Below are positions 9,684 through 17,037 of a stretch of 26,982 bases of DNA, one piece after another. The stretch lies in NCBI GenBank assembly GCA_964633205.1, contig CAZWFN010000081.1:1-26982 (forward strand), written 5' to 3'. A program made the position numbers and the translations under genes. How positions within the stretch are numbered: the stretch's first letter is position 1; every line of letters begins with the position of its first letter. Below the pieces are notes generated by a model. The model worked only from the letters and a program-made list of their open reading frames with translations, did no database searches and was not told the origin of the DNA. The DNA is from CAYVQE01 sp964633205. GTDB lineage: Bacteria > Myxococcota > B64-G9.

Positions 9684-10853
9684 ATGTTCACGCCTTCTCG
9701 CATCGAGCTGTGTCGCGCTGCATTGCGGTCCAATATCCGATTTCTCAAGCGGATCATCGGCCCGAGCACGCGCTATTCCTCGGTGATCAAGGGCAACGCC
9801 TACGGCCACGGCATCACCCACTTCGTACCGCTGGCCGAGAGCTGCGGCGTGGAGCACTTCTCGGTGTTCAGCGCCGACGAGGCCCTGACCGCGATCGAGA
9901 GCCGCACCCGGGAGGAGACCCGGGTGATGATCATGGGCGCCATCGACGACGCCGAGCTGGAGTGGGCGGTGGAGAACGACATCGCCTTCTGGATTTTCGA
10001 CCTGGATCGACTCGAGGCGGCCAGCCGGGCGGCCGGCCGGGTGGAGAAGCCGGCGCGCATCCACCTCGAGGTCGAGACCGGGTTGAACCGCACCGGACTC
10101 GAGCTCGACGAGCTGTCGCGGGTTCTGCAGCGCATTCGGGCCGAGCCCGAGCACTTCCGCATCGAGGGCCTGTGCACCCACTACGCCGGGGCCGAGAGCC
10201 AGGCCAACTACCTGCGCATCCAGCGCCAGATCCAGCGCTTTTTCGAAGCCTCGGTGCATCTGACCGATGCCGGTTTGGATCTGCCGCCGCGCCACTCGGC
10301 CTGCTCGGCCGCGGCCATGGTCTACCCGCAGACGCGCATGGAGATGTGCCGCTTCGGCATCATGCAGTACGGGCTGTGGCCGTCGCTCGAGGTCTGGATG
10401 GATTTCCTGCAGCAGCGGAGCGACTCGGGCCATCCGCGCAGCCACGATCCGCTGCGGCGGGTGATGCGTTGGTCGAGCCGGGTGATGGGCATCAAGACCG
10501 TCGAGCAGGGCCAGCACGTGGGCTACGGCACCAGCTACCTGACCACCCGCCGCGAGCGGCTGGCCGCCGTGCCGGTCGGCTACTCCCACGGGTTCGCGCG
10601 CGATCTGAGCAATCTGGGCCACGTGCTGGTGCGCGGCAAGCGGGCCGGGGTGGTGGGCCTGGTGAACATGAACGCCATCATGGTCGACGTCACCCACATC
10701 CCCGGCGTGACCCGCGGCGACGAGGTGGTCCTGATCGGCAAGCAGGGCCGAGCCCAGGTCACGGTCAGCTCCTTCTCGGACCTGATCCGCAACGTCAACT
10801 ACGAGGTGCTGGTCCGGCTGCCGAGCGAGATCCCGCGGGTGGTGGTCGACTGA
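9684..10853 (+). CDS. alr: Alanine racemase (fold type III, PLP-dependent), divergent
   Basis: A 389-residue protein with the TIM-barrel plus beta-domain layout of alanine racemases. PLP Lys36 lies in VIKGNAYGHG, Arg136 in TGLNRTG, His166 in THYAGAES, Arg223 (pyridine-nitrogen contact) in CRFGIMQYG, and the second catalytic base Tyr281 in HVGYGTSY. The reaction is interconversion of L- and D-alanine, feeding peptidoglycan synthesis. Two oddities: the usual CMDQ stretch reads NMNA (Met329, Asn330), exchanging a conserved substrate-site Asp for Asn, and a charged insert lies at about 238-258. A broader or different amino-acid specificity is therefore possible. It sits 25 bp behind the M20 hydrolase and ends before a fresh promoter at 10884. 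Confidence 0.9.
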   Translation: MFTPSRIELCRAALRSNIRFLKRIIGPSTRYSSVIKGNAYGHGITHFVPLAESCGVEHFSVFSADEALTAIESRTREETRVMIMGAIDDAELEWAVENDIAFWIFDLDRLEAASRAAGRVEKPARIHLEVETGLNRTGLELDELSRVLQRIRAEPEHFRIEGLCTHYAGAESQANYLRIQRQIQRFFEASVHLTDAGLDLPPRHSACSAAAMVYPQTRMEMCRFGIMQYGLWPSLEVWMDFLQQRSDSGHPRSHDPLRRVMRWSSRVMGIKTVEQGQHVGYGTSYLTTRRERLAAVPVGYSHGFARDLSNLGHVLVRGKRAGVVGLVNMNAIMVDVTHIPGVTRGDEVVLIGKQGRAQVTVSSFSDLIRNVNYEVLVRLPSEIPRVVVD

Positions 10854-10883
10854 CCGGCGCCGGCCAGCTCGCCGTGGGACCGC

Positions 10884-10911
10884 TTGACATGCCACGGCCA
10901 AAGGCTATGCT
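10884..10911 (+). promoter_or_regulatory. Sigma-70-type promoter of the six-gene GNAT-to-sigma-factor operon
   Basis: A perfect TTGACA (10884-10889) and TATGCT (10906-10911) are spaced by 16 bp. Transcription would begin near 10918, leaving a leader of about 115 bases that contains a strong GC hairpin (10969-10994) before the ATG at 11035. It closely resembles the promoter at 26122-26151. Confidence 0.65.
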
Positions 10912-10968
10912 GGGGACGGGTCGCGAATCGGGCCCAGCCGCACCCGGAACCGAACAGCGACCGACGAG

Positions 10969-10994
10969 CGACCGGCGCCGGGCGCCGGCGGTCG
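10969..10994 (+). repeat. GC-rich inverted repeat in the leader of the six-gene operon
   Basis: CGACCGGCGC (10969-10978) pairs with GCGCCGG plus GTCG (10982-10994), giving a ten-pair stem with a two-base bulge and a tight loop. It lies about 50 bases after the predicted transcription start and 23 before the ribosome site GGAGG (11017-11021). No T tract follows. It may stabilise the mRNA or modulate translation. Confidence 0.4.
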
Positions 10995-11034
10995 TTGGCC
11001 AGCCCCCCGGCCGAAAGGAGGCGCAGCCAAACCG

Positions 11035-11538
11035 ATGTCCGATTCCAAATCTGCAGGTCGATCGCCGGAGCAGGCCGCGGCAGCGCCCGCCGAGCTGGTG
11101 CTGGTCGAGACCCTCGATGAGCTGCCCGCCTGGGCGCCGCTGGAACGGCTGGTGGCCTTCCTCCACGAAGATATGAAACCTTACGAGGACACGCCGCGGG
11201 ACGTGGAGCGCGGTCTGCGCTACGCGCTGGATCCCGCCCGACCCGGCAACGGCTTCGCCGTGCTGGCGGCGGTCGACGGGGCGCTGGCCGGGGCGGTGGT
11301 CTTCCTGGAGACCGGCATGGGCGGATACGTGCCCGAAAACATTCTGCTCTTCGTCTGCGTGCGGCCCGAGATGCGCGGCCACGGTCTGGGCGCGCGGCTG
11401 ATAGAACGCGCCGTGGATCACTGCCAGGGCGACGTCAAGCTGCACGTCGAGTACGACAACCCGGCCAAACGTCTCTACGAGCGGCTCGGCTTCACCAGCG
11501 ACTACGCCGAGATGCGCCTCAAGCGGGACAAACGATGA
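11035..11538 (+). CDS. GNAT-family N-acetyltransferase
   Basis: A 167-residue protein with the GNAT fold. The acetyl-CoA pyrophosphate loop is RGHGLGAR at 114-121, preceded by the strand ILLFVCVRPEM and followed by the late pattern HVEYDNPAKRLYERLGF typical of motif B. The first 20 residues are a flexible Ala/Ser/Pro tail. The acceptor amine is unknown; placement directly before a PLP racemase suggests an amino acid or related amine. AAAGGAGG lies about 13 bases upstream of the ATG. It is the first gene of a chain of six overlapping genes; its TGA overlaps the ATG of the next gene (ATGA). Confidence 0.9.
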   Translation: MSDSKSAGRSPEQAAAAPAELVLVETLDELPAWAPLERLVAFLHEDMKPYEDTPRDVERGLRYALDPARPGNGFAVLAAVDGALAGAVVFLETGMGGYVPENILLFVCVRPEMRGHGLGARLIERAVDHCQGDVKLHVEYDNPAKRLYERLGFTSDYAEMRLKRDKR

Positions 11539-12725
11539 ACCGGGTGGTCATCAACCTCGAGGCGCTGTACCACAACCTGATCACCATCGACGGCTGGATG
11601 AAACGCCACGGCGCCACCTGGACCGTGGTCACCAAGGTGCTGTGCGGCCACCGCGACACCCTGCGCGCGCTGCACGGCTTCGGCGCTCAATCCATCGGTG
11701 AGTCGCGGCTGGAGAACCTGGAGGTGATCCAGCAGGCCATCCCCGGCGTCGAGACCTGGTACCTGCGGCTGCCGCACCTGTCGGCCGTCGAGGATGTGGT
11801 GCGGCTGAGCGACGTCAGCCTCAACAGCGAGACCGGCATCATCCGCGAGCTCGACAAGGCGGCCGCCAAGCAGGGCCGCCAGCACCGGATCATCATCATG
11901 ATCGAGCTGGGCGACCTGCGCGAGGGCATCCTGCCCGGCACGCTGGTGCGCTTCTACGAGGACGTGTTCGACCTGCCCCACATCCAGGTGCTGGGCATAG
12001 GCTCCAACCTCGGCTGTCTGGCCGGCGCCATCCCCAACGTGGACCAGTTCATGCAGCTGGTGCTCTATCGCGAGCTGCTGGAGCTGAAGTTCGACCTGAG
12101 CATGACCACCCTGTCGGCCGGCGCCAGCGTGGCCCTGCCCCTGCTGTTGGAGGGCAACCTGCCGCGGGCCATCAACCACTTTCGCATCGGCGAGGCCATC
12201 TTCCTGGGCACGGACCTGATCTCGGGCGGGGTGCTGCCCGGGCTGCGCAACGACACCGTCGAGCTCGAGGCCGAGGTGATCGAGATCAAGGAAAAGGCGC
12301 TGACGCCCATGGGCGAGACCGGCACCCAGACGCCCTTCCAGTCCGATATCCAGGGCGACTTCAGCCCGGGTCAGCGCGGCTACCGGGCCCTGGTCAGCGT
12401 GGGCAACCTGGAGACCGACGTGGCCGGCCTGACACCGGTCAATCCCGATCACCAGATCGCCGGCGCCTCGTCCGACGTGACCGTGGTCAACGTGGGCGAC
12501 GAGATCGGCGAGATGCGGGTGGGCAGCCGGATCCGTTTTCGGCCCAACTACGGCGCGCTGCTGCGCATGATGAGCGGCATCTACGTCGATCGGGTGGTCG
12601 AGCCCTCGCTCGATGAGTTCCTCAAGTCGCTGCCGCCCAAGGGCCGGGTCGACATCCCGCCGGTGCTCGACGAGTTCGAGGCCGCCCAGGAGGCCGGGCC
12701 CTCCGAGTCAAGCCGGAACACTTGA
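11535..12725 (+). CDS. Ornithine-racemase-type PLP enzyme (predicted amino-acid racemase, Orr family)
   Basis: A 396-residue fold-III PLP protein of the COG3457 type, clearly different from the alr product nearby. The PLP lysine is Lys34 in TVVTKVLCGH. Family features recalled from clostridial ornithine racemase are IIIMIELGDLREG, GIGSNLGC, FRIGEAIFLGTD, EKALTPMGETG and IAGASSDVTVVNVGD. The known reaction is racemisation of ornithine, but related proteins act on other amino acids, so substrate is open. Its C-terminal tail (about 365-396) is acidic, extends past the family end, and is probably disordered. It overlaps the acetyltransferase by four bases upstream and the next gene at ACTTGA downstream. 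Confidence 0.88.
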   Translation: MNRVVINLEALYHNLITIDGWMKRHGATWTVVTKVLCGHRDTLRALHGFGAQSIGESRLENLEVIQQAIPGVETWYLRLPHLSAVEDVVRLSDVSLNSETGIIRELDKAAAKQGRQHRIIIMIELGDLREGILPGTLVRFYEDVFDLPHIQVLGIGSNLGCLAGAIPNVDQFMQLVLYRELLELKFDLSMTTLSAGASVALPLLLEGNLPRAINHFRIGEAIFLGTDLISGGVLPGLRNDTVELEAEVIEIKEKALTPMGETGTQTPFQSDIQGDFSPGQRGYRALVSVGNLETDVAGLTPVNPDHQIAGASSDVTVVNVGDEIGEMRVGSRIRFRPNYGALLRMMSGIYVDRVVEPSLDEFLKSLPPKGRVDIPPVLDEFEAAQEAGPSESSRNT

Positions 12726-13753
12726 ACCCACCAGCGGCCGTGTCAGACTCGCGACGAACAGTCCGGCCGGGTTCGCGCCTGCGGCGCGCTGTGGCGTGGG
12801 CTGCCTGCGCGCTGGCCGGGCTGCTGCTGGCCGGCGCCGGCCACGGTGTGCTGTGGCTGTTCGGCCACGACGGCTACCTGGCGCTGCAGGCTCTGTCCGA
12901 CGCGGTCCATCGGCTGGTGGTGCTGGGTCTGCCGGCGGCCGCCGGGCTGCTGGTGCTGTGCTGGATGTTCGCCGAGCTGGGCCGGCTGCGGCGCTGGCTG
13001 AGCTGGCTGGGCCGCGGGCTGGCCGCCGCCGGCCTGGCGCTGCTGGCCGGGCTGCCGGCCTTCGTCGTCGCCTTCGATCTGCGCCTGGAGGCACGCGGGC
13101 TGCGCGGTCAGCTGGTGCACCACGCCGCCGGCCCGCGGCCCGCCGCGACCCAGCCGCTGCGCGGACCGTGGCGCGAACGCTCGGCGGCCGCATCCAACCT
13201 GCTGCTGCCGGGGGTGGCCGATGGCGACGCGCTGACCCTGGACCGCCGCACCCTGGCCCGCAAGCGGCCCGACGGCTCCTTCGCCTGGCACATCGAGCGC
13301 CCCGGACCGCCACCGGCCGCCCTGCGTCTGGCCGCCGGCCGGGTCTACTACAGCGGGCCCGGACCACGCTACGAAGACGACGTGGTATTGGCGGTCATCG
13401 AGCTGGCCAGCGGCCGCCGGCTCTGGTCCTACCACTGCCTGGGCAACGGCATCAGCCCGCCCGCGTTCGCCGGCCGCCAGCTGGCCCTGGTCAGCTGGCG
13501 GCCGGCGAGCGCGGCGGTCCACCTCATCGAGCGCGACGGGCCCGCCGTGCGCTGGGGGCTGCGGCTCGACGACCCCGTGCGCCTGGGGCCCCGCTTCGGT
13601 CCGGCCGGGCTGGAGGTGGCCGCGGGCGCCGCGCTGATCCGCATCGACCCGGCCAGCGGCCGGATCAGCGGCCGGGTCACCGCCTGCGACCAGAGCCATG
13701 TTGCCTGCCGCGACGGCCGGGTGGTAGCGTGGAAGCGGGGTGGCGGCCATTGA
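12722..13753 (+). CDS. Membrane protein with three N-terminal helices and a PQQ-like repeat domain
   Basis: A 343-residue protein of unknown function. Three hydrophobic segments lie at about 22-48, 63-86 and 98-120, followed by a soluble C-terminal part with short beta-propeller-like repeats: LAVIELASGRRLWSY, VHLIERDGPAVRWG and ALIRIDPASGRISG. These resemble PQQ/pyrrolo-quinoline-type propeller blades, but only about three are seen, too few for a full propeller. With an odd number of helices, the two ends should lie on opposite faces of the membrane. The proposed start is TTG, sharing bases with the preceding stop (TTGA); a GTG at 12740 is the alternative. It may be a sensor or scaffold for the operon. 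Confidence 0.7.
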   Translation: MNPPAAVSDSRRTVRPGSRLRRAVAWAACALAGLLLAGAGHGVLWLFGHDGYLALQALSDAVHRLVVLGLPAAAGLLVLCWMFAELGRLRRWLSWLGRGLAAAGLALLAGLPAFVVAFDLRLEARGLRGQLVHHAAGPRPAATQPLRGPWRERSAAASNLLLPGVADGDALTLDRRTLARKRPDGSFAWHIERPGPPPAALRLAAGRVYYSGPGPRYEDDVVLAVIELASGRRLWSYHCLGNGISPPAFAGRQLALVSWRPASAAVHLIERDGPAVRWGLRLDDPVRLGPRFGPAGLEVAAGAALIRIDPASGRISGRVTACDQSHVACRDGRVVAWKRGGGH

Positions 13754-14571
13754 CCGAGCAGCGCACCATCTTCGACAGCCCCTTGCAGCGGGCGCGCGAG
13801 TTCAAGGCACGGCGGCGGTACGATGCCGCCCTCGAGGTGCTGCAGGCGGCCCTGCGGGAAAACCCTGACGACCTGAAGCTCAAGGCCTCCCTGGCCGATC
13901 TGCACTACCGGCTGGGCCAACCCCGGCGCGCCCTGGCCCTGGCGGGCCAGATCCTGCGCCAGGACCCCAACGATCCGCGGGCGCTGGTGGTCATGGGCAA
14001 CGCACTGCTGGCACGCAGCAAGCCGGGCGAAGCGCTGGAGTACTTCAAGCTGGCGCTGGCGGTGGCACCGACCGACTACCTGTTCGGCCGCATCGCCCGC
14101 TGCCAACTCGAGCTGGGCCAGCCCCCGGCGGCGCTCGAGTCGCTCAACCGGGCCGAGGCCTTCGGTCCGCCCAGCCCCCGCCTGCTGGCGCTGCGCGCCA
14201 GGGCCTATCGGCTGCTGGGCGAGGGGGAGGCGGAACGCCAGGAGCTGCTGCGCGCGGCGCGCCAGGCCCCGGCCGACGCCGCCGGCTTCTTCCAGGCGGT
14301 CTGGCCGCTGCTCGAGGAGCTGGCGCCGCGGCCGGCCGCCACCGTATCGGCTCAGCTGCGCGACAGCCCGGGCCAGCAGGCCAACGCCCACCTGCTGCTG
14401 TTCGAGGCCGAGGCCCTGCTGCGCAGCCGCGACCGGCGCGGGGCAGCCGAGCGCCTGGCCGCGCTGCGCGCGGCCGGACCGCCCGCGGCGGTGCGCCCGG
14501 CCGTCGAGCGGCTCGCAGCCCGGCTGGAACCGACCGCGGCGGACGGGCCGAGGGACGGCCATGAGCGCTGA
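13750..14571 (+). CDS. TPR-repeat protein
   Basis: A 273-residue protein made of helical pairs. TPR-like units run from about residue 10 to 140 and include RRYDAALEVLQAALRENPDD, LGQPRRALALAGQILRQDPN and PGEALEYFKLALAVAPTD; the rest is Ala/Arg/Leu-rich helix. TPR proteins are protein-binding scaffolds. The start is again TTG overlapping the previous stop (TTGA), with a G-rich GGGGTGG stretch about 9-15 bases upstream. The frame stays open upstream to 12613, but that part is antisense-like Arg/Pro-rich sequence overlapping the membrane-protein gene, so it is not used. It overlaps the ThiF-like gene by 11 bases. Confidence 0.8.
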   Translation: MTEQRTIFDSPLQRAREFKARRRYDAALEVLQAALRENPDDLKLKASLADLHYRLGQPRRALALAGQILRQDPNDPRALVVMGNALLARSKPGEALEYFKLALAVAPTDYLFGRIARCQLELGQPPAALESLNRAEAFGPPSPRLLALRARAYRLLGEGEAERQELLRAARQAPADAAGFFQAVWPLLEELAPRPAATVSAQLRDSPGQQANAHLLLFEAEALLRSRDRRGAAERLAALRAAGPPAAVRPAVERLAARLEPTAADGPRDGHER

Positions 14572-15334
14572 TCGCTACAGCCGGCAGGTGCTGCTGGCCG
14601 AGATCGGCCCCGCCGGCCAGGCCCGTATCCGCGCCGGCCGGGCGGTGCTGATCGGCTGTGGCGCCCTGGGCAGCTCCATCGCCAACACCCTGGTGCGCGC
14701 CGGGGTGGGCCGGCTGCGCTTGATCGACGCCGACCGCGTCGAGCTGTCGAACCTGCAGCGCCAGACCCTCTACACCGAGGCCGATGCCGCGGCCGGCCGG
14801 CTCAAGGTCGAGGCCCTGGCCGCGCAGCTGGCGCGCATCAACAGCGAGGTGGTCCTGGAGCCGGTGGCCGAGCGGGTCGACGGCGACAACATCGATCGGC
14901 TGCTGGGCCGGCCGGACGTGGTGCTCGACGGCAGCGACAACTTCGACCTGCGCTACCTGCTCAACGACCACTGCGTGCGCACCGGGCTGAGCTGGATCTA
15001 CGGCGGGGTGGCGGCCACCTACGGTCTGGCCATGCCGGTGGTGCCCGGCCGCACTCCGTGCCTGCGCTGTATCTTTCCGGAGCCGCCGCTGCCGGAGCAG
15101 GCCCCCACCGCCGACGACGTCGGCATCCTGGCGCCCATCGCCCACCTGGTCGCCGCCGTTCAGTGCGCCGAGGCGCTGAAGCTGCTCAGCGGCCACATCG
15201 AAGCCATCCAGCCCCGGCTGCACACCGCCGACCTGTGGGCCAGCCGGCTCGACAGCCTGAGGCTCGGTGTACCGGAGCCGGCCTGCGCCTGCTGCGGCCA
15301 GCGGCCGGGCGTACCCGACGCGGGTGAGCCATGA
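14561..15334 (+). CDS. ThiF/MoeB/HesA-family adenylyltransferase without the usual catalytic Cys
   Basis: A 257-residue E1-like enzyme. It starts with the family pattern RYSRQVLL, then the ATP loop GCGALGS (32-38), LSNLQRQ (62-68), and DGSDNFDLRYLLND. Two CxxC pairs, Cys167/Cys170 and Cys242/Cys245, should hold a structural zinc. These enzymes adenylate the C-terminal Gly-Gly of ubiquitin-like sulfur carriers (ThiS, MoaD) or peptides. In MoeB and ThiF a Cys stands just before the AGVxGP stretch; here that stretch is TADDVGILAP and the aligned residue is Ala184, so thioester or persulfide chemistry at that place seems lost. No ThiS/MoaD-like carrier gene is in the window. The ATG lies within the end of the TPR gene and its stop overlaps the sigma-factor start (ATGA). 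Confidence 0.88.
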   Translation: MSADRYSRQVLLAEIGPAGQARIRAGRAVLIGCGALGSSIANTLVRAGVGRLRLIDADRVELSNLQRQTLYTEADAAAGRLKVEALAAQLARINSEVVLEPVAERVDGDNIDRLLGRPDVVLDGSDNFDLRYLLNDHCVRTGLSWIYGGVAATYGLAMPVVPGRTPCLRCIFPEPPLPEQAPTADDVGILAPIAHLVAAVQCAEALKLLSGHIEAIQPRLHTADLWASRLDSLRLGVPEPACACCGQRPGVPDAGEP

Positions 15335-16980
15335 GCCCCACCCGTCCAGACCCAGCGGGCGACCTGTTGCGCCAGGCCCGGCAACGCGCGCGGCAGAAGG
15401 GCTATCTCGACCTCGACGAGCTGGTCGCCCTGGTGCCCGACGGTGCCACCCCGGAGCAAACCGCCGCGCTGTTCGACGAATTCGCCCGCGCCGGCATCCC
15501 GACGCGCCACACCCGCCCCGCCCGGCAAAGCCGATCGAATCCGGACCTCTTGACGCGGGCGCAGGAAGTCTCCCTGGCGCACCGTATCCGCAGCGGCCAG
15601 CGGTGCCGGTTGCGGGCGGCCATCCGCAGCCCGCTGACCGTGGCCGAGGTGATCCGCGCGGTGCGCCAGGTCAAAGCCGGCAACCTGCCGCTGTGGCAAA
15701 TGCTGGCCGACTACGTGGGAAGCCACCCGGACAGCGACCAGCGCGAAGCCCGGGAGCACATGCTGGCCGTCGCCGAAAGGCTCGAGCATCACCAGAAGGA
15801 GCTACGAAAATGGGTCGACGCCAATGCCCACCGGCGGCGGTCTCCCTTCCGCAGCCAACGGATCGCCTCGGCCCACGCGGCCTTGGTGCACTGGGTGAGC
15901 CGACTCGACCTGCGCGGGTCTTTCGTCGACGGGCTGACCAGCAAGGTGCTCGAACAGGTCCGCCGGGTCGAAAAGGCCCAGGCCGGGCTGCGCGCGCTGG
16001 CCGAGCGCTGGGGGCTGCCGATCGACCGGACGCTGGCCGCGGCGGCGCTGAGCGATGTCCAGCTGCGGGCGCTGGTGCGCGACAGCGGGCTGCGCGGGCC
16101 CGACCGCCGGGAGGTTCACAACCGCCTCAAGAATCTGAAACGCGAGATCGGGCATGCGTCCCGGAAAAGCCAGCTGGGAGCGGAGGCTCTGCTGGAGGTG
16201 GGCCACGAGATCCAACGCGGCCAGCGTGAGGCCGCCGCTGCCCGCGACCGGTTGGTCGAGGCCAACCAGCGGCTGGTCATCGGCATCGCCCGGCGCTACC
16301 CGCAGCACAGCCTGGACTTTCTCGACCTGGTCCAGGAGGGCAACCTGGGGCTGCTGCGGGCCGCCGATCGCTTCGACCCCGATCGCGGCTTTCGCTTCGG
16401 TACCTATGCCGCCTGGTGGGTGCGCCAGAGCATCGGCCGGCTGGTGGCCGAGCAGGGCAGCGCCGTGCGCATCCCGCCCCACGTGCAGGAGTCGCTGCAC
16501 AAGGTCACCCGCATCACCCGCCGGCTGGTGCTGCGCACCGGCCGCGAGCCCACCGTCGAAGAGCTGGCCGAGCAGATGGACAAGAGCCCCGAGCGCATCA
16601 AGGAAATCCTGGCAGCCGGCCGGCGCCCGGTGTCGACCGACTCGCGGGTCGGCGACAGCGAGGACTCGGCGCCGCTGCTCGACTTTCTGCCCGATCTCCA
16701 CGCCGGTCCGGACGAAGAGGCCGACCGGCGGGTGCAGCAGGCCGTGCTGCAGAACGCCATGGGGGCCTTGACCGCGCGCGAGCAGGACATCATCGCCCTG
16801 CGTTTCCAGAGCGGCCTGACCCTGCAAGAGGTGGGTGATCGCTACGGCATCACCCGCGAGCGCACCCGGCAGCTGCAGGTCCAGGCCCTGCACAAGCTGC
16901 GCAAGCGGCTCAAGGCCGACCTGCTGCGCCGGCTGATCCACGAAGATCCGCTGGTCGTCCCGCCGCCGCAGGACCGCTGA
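15331..16980 (+). CDS. RpoD-type (group 1/2) sigma factor
   Basis: A 549-residue sigma-70 protein with the full set of regions: a 1.1-like N-terminus (KGYLDLDELVALVP), region 1.2 (LLTRAQEVSLAHRI), a long non-conserved part, region 2 from about 308 to 385 (EANQRLVIGIARRY, FLDLVQEGNLGLLRA, FGTYAAWWVRQ), region 3, and a region 4.2 helix-turn-helix ending ITRERTRQ (about 495-520). The residues that read TTGACA in region 4.2 (R, E, R, Q) are kept. In region 2.4 the usual WWIRQAITR reads WWVRQSIGR, replacing the Thr (Thr440 in E. coli) with Gly369, and ARTIRIP reads GSAVRIP. This suggests an alternative primary-like sigma factor with changed -10 preference. It is the last gene of the overlapping operon. 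Confidence 0.93.
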   Translation: MSPTRPDPAGDLLRQARQRARQKGYLDLDELVALVPDGATPEQTAALFDEFARAGIPTRHTRPARQSRSNPDLLTRAQEVSLAHRIRSGQRCRLRAAIRSPLTVAEVIRAVRQVKAGNLPLWQMLADYVGSHPDSDQREAREHMLAVAERLEHHQKELRKWVDANAHRRRSPFRSQRIASAHAALVHWVSRLDLRGSFVDGLTSKVLEQVRRVEKAQAGLRALAERWGLPIDRTLAAAALSDVQLRALVRDSGLRGPDRREVHNRLKNLKREIGHASRKSQLGAEALLEVGHEIQRGQREAAAARDRLVEANQRLVIGIARRYPQHSLDFLDLVQEGNLGLLRAADRFDPDRGFRFGTYAAWWVRQSIGRLVAEQGSAVRIPPHVQESLHKVTRITRRLVLRTGREPTVEELAEQMDKSPERIKEILAAGRRPVSTDSRVGDSEDSAPLLDFLPDLHAGPDEEADRRVQQAVLQNAMGALTAREQDIIALRFQSGLTLQEVGDRYGITRERTRQLQVQALHKLRKRLKADLLRRLIHEDPLVVPPPQDR

Positions 16981-17000
16981 CTCTCGGGCCGGCCCGGCCG

Positions 17001-17029
17001 TGGATCGCGGTGGCCGGCCGCGTTAGAAT
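17001..17029 (+). promoter_or_regulatory. Promoter for the downstream TPR gene, implying a leaderless transcript
   Basis: TGGATC (17001-17006), 17 bp, then TAGAAT (17024-17029). The ATG at 17038 is only eight bases after the -10 box, so transcription should start at or within about two bases of the start codon. Confidence 0.45.
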
Positions 17030-17037
17030 GCCGCCCC

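Noticed and set aside
12613..13749. Upstream extension of the TPR gene frame
   Set aside because: The extension is Arg/Pro/Ala-rich and overlaps the whole membrane-protein gene; the TPR sequence begins right after the TTG at 13750.
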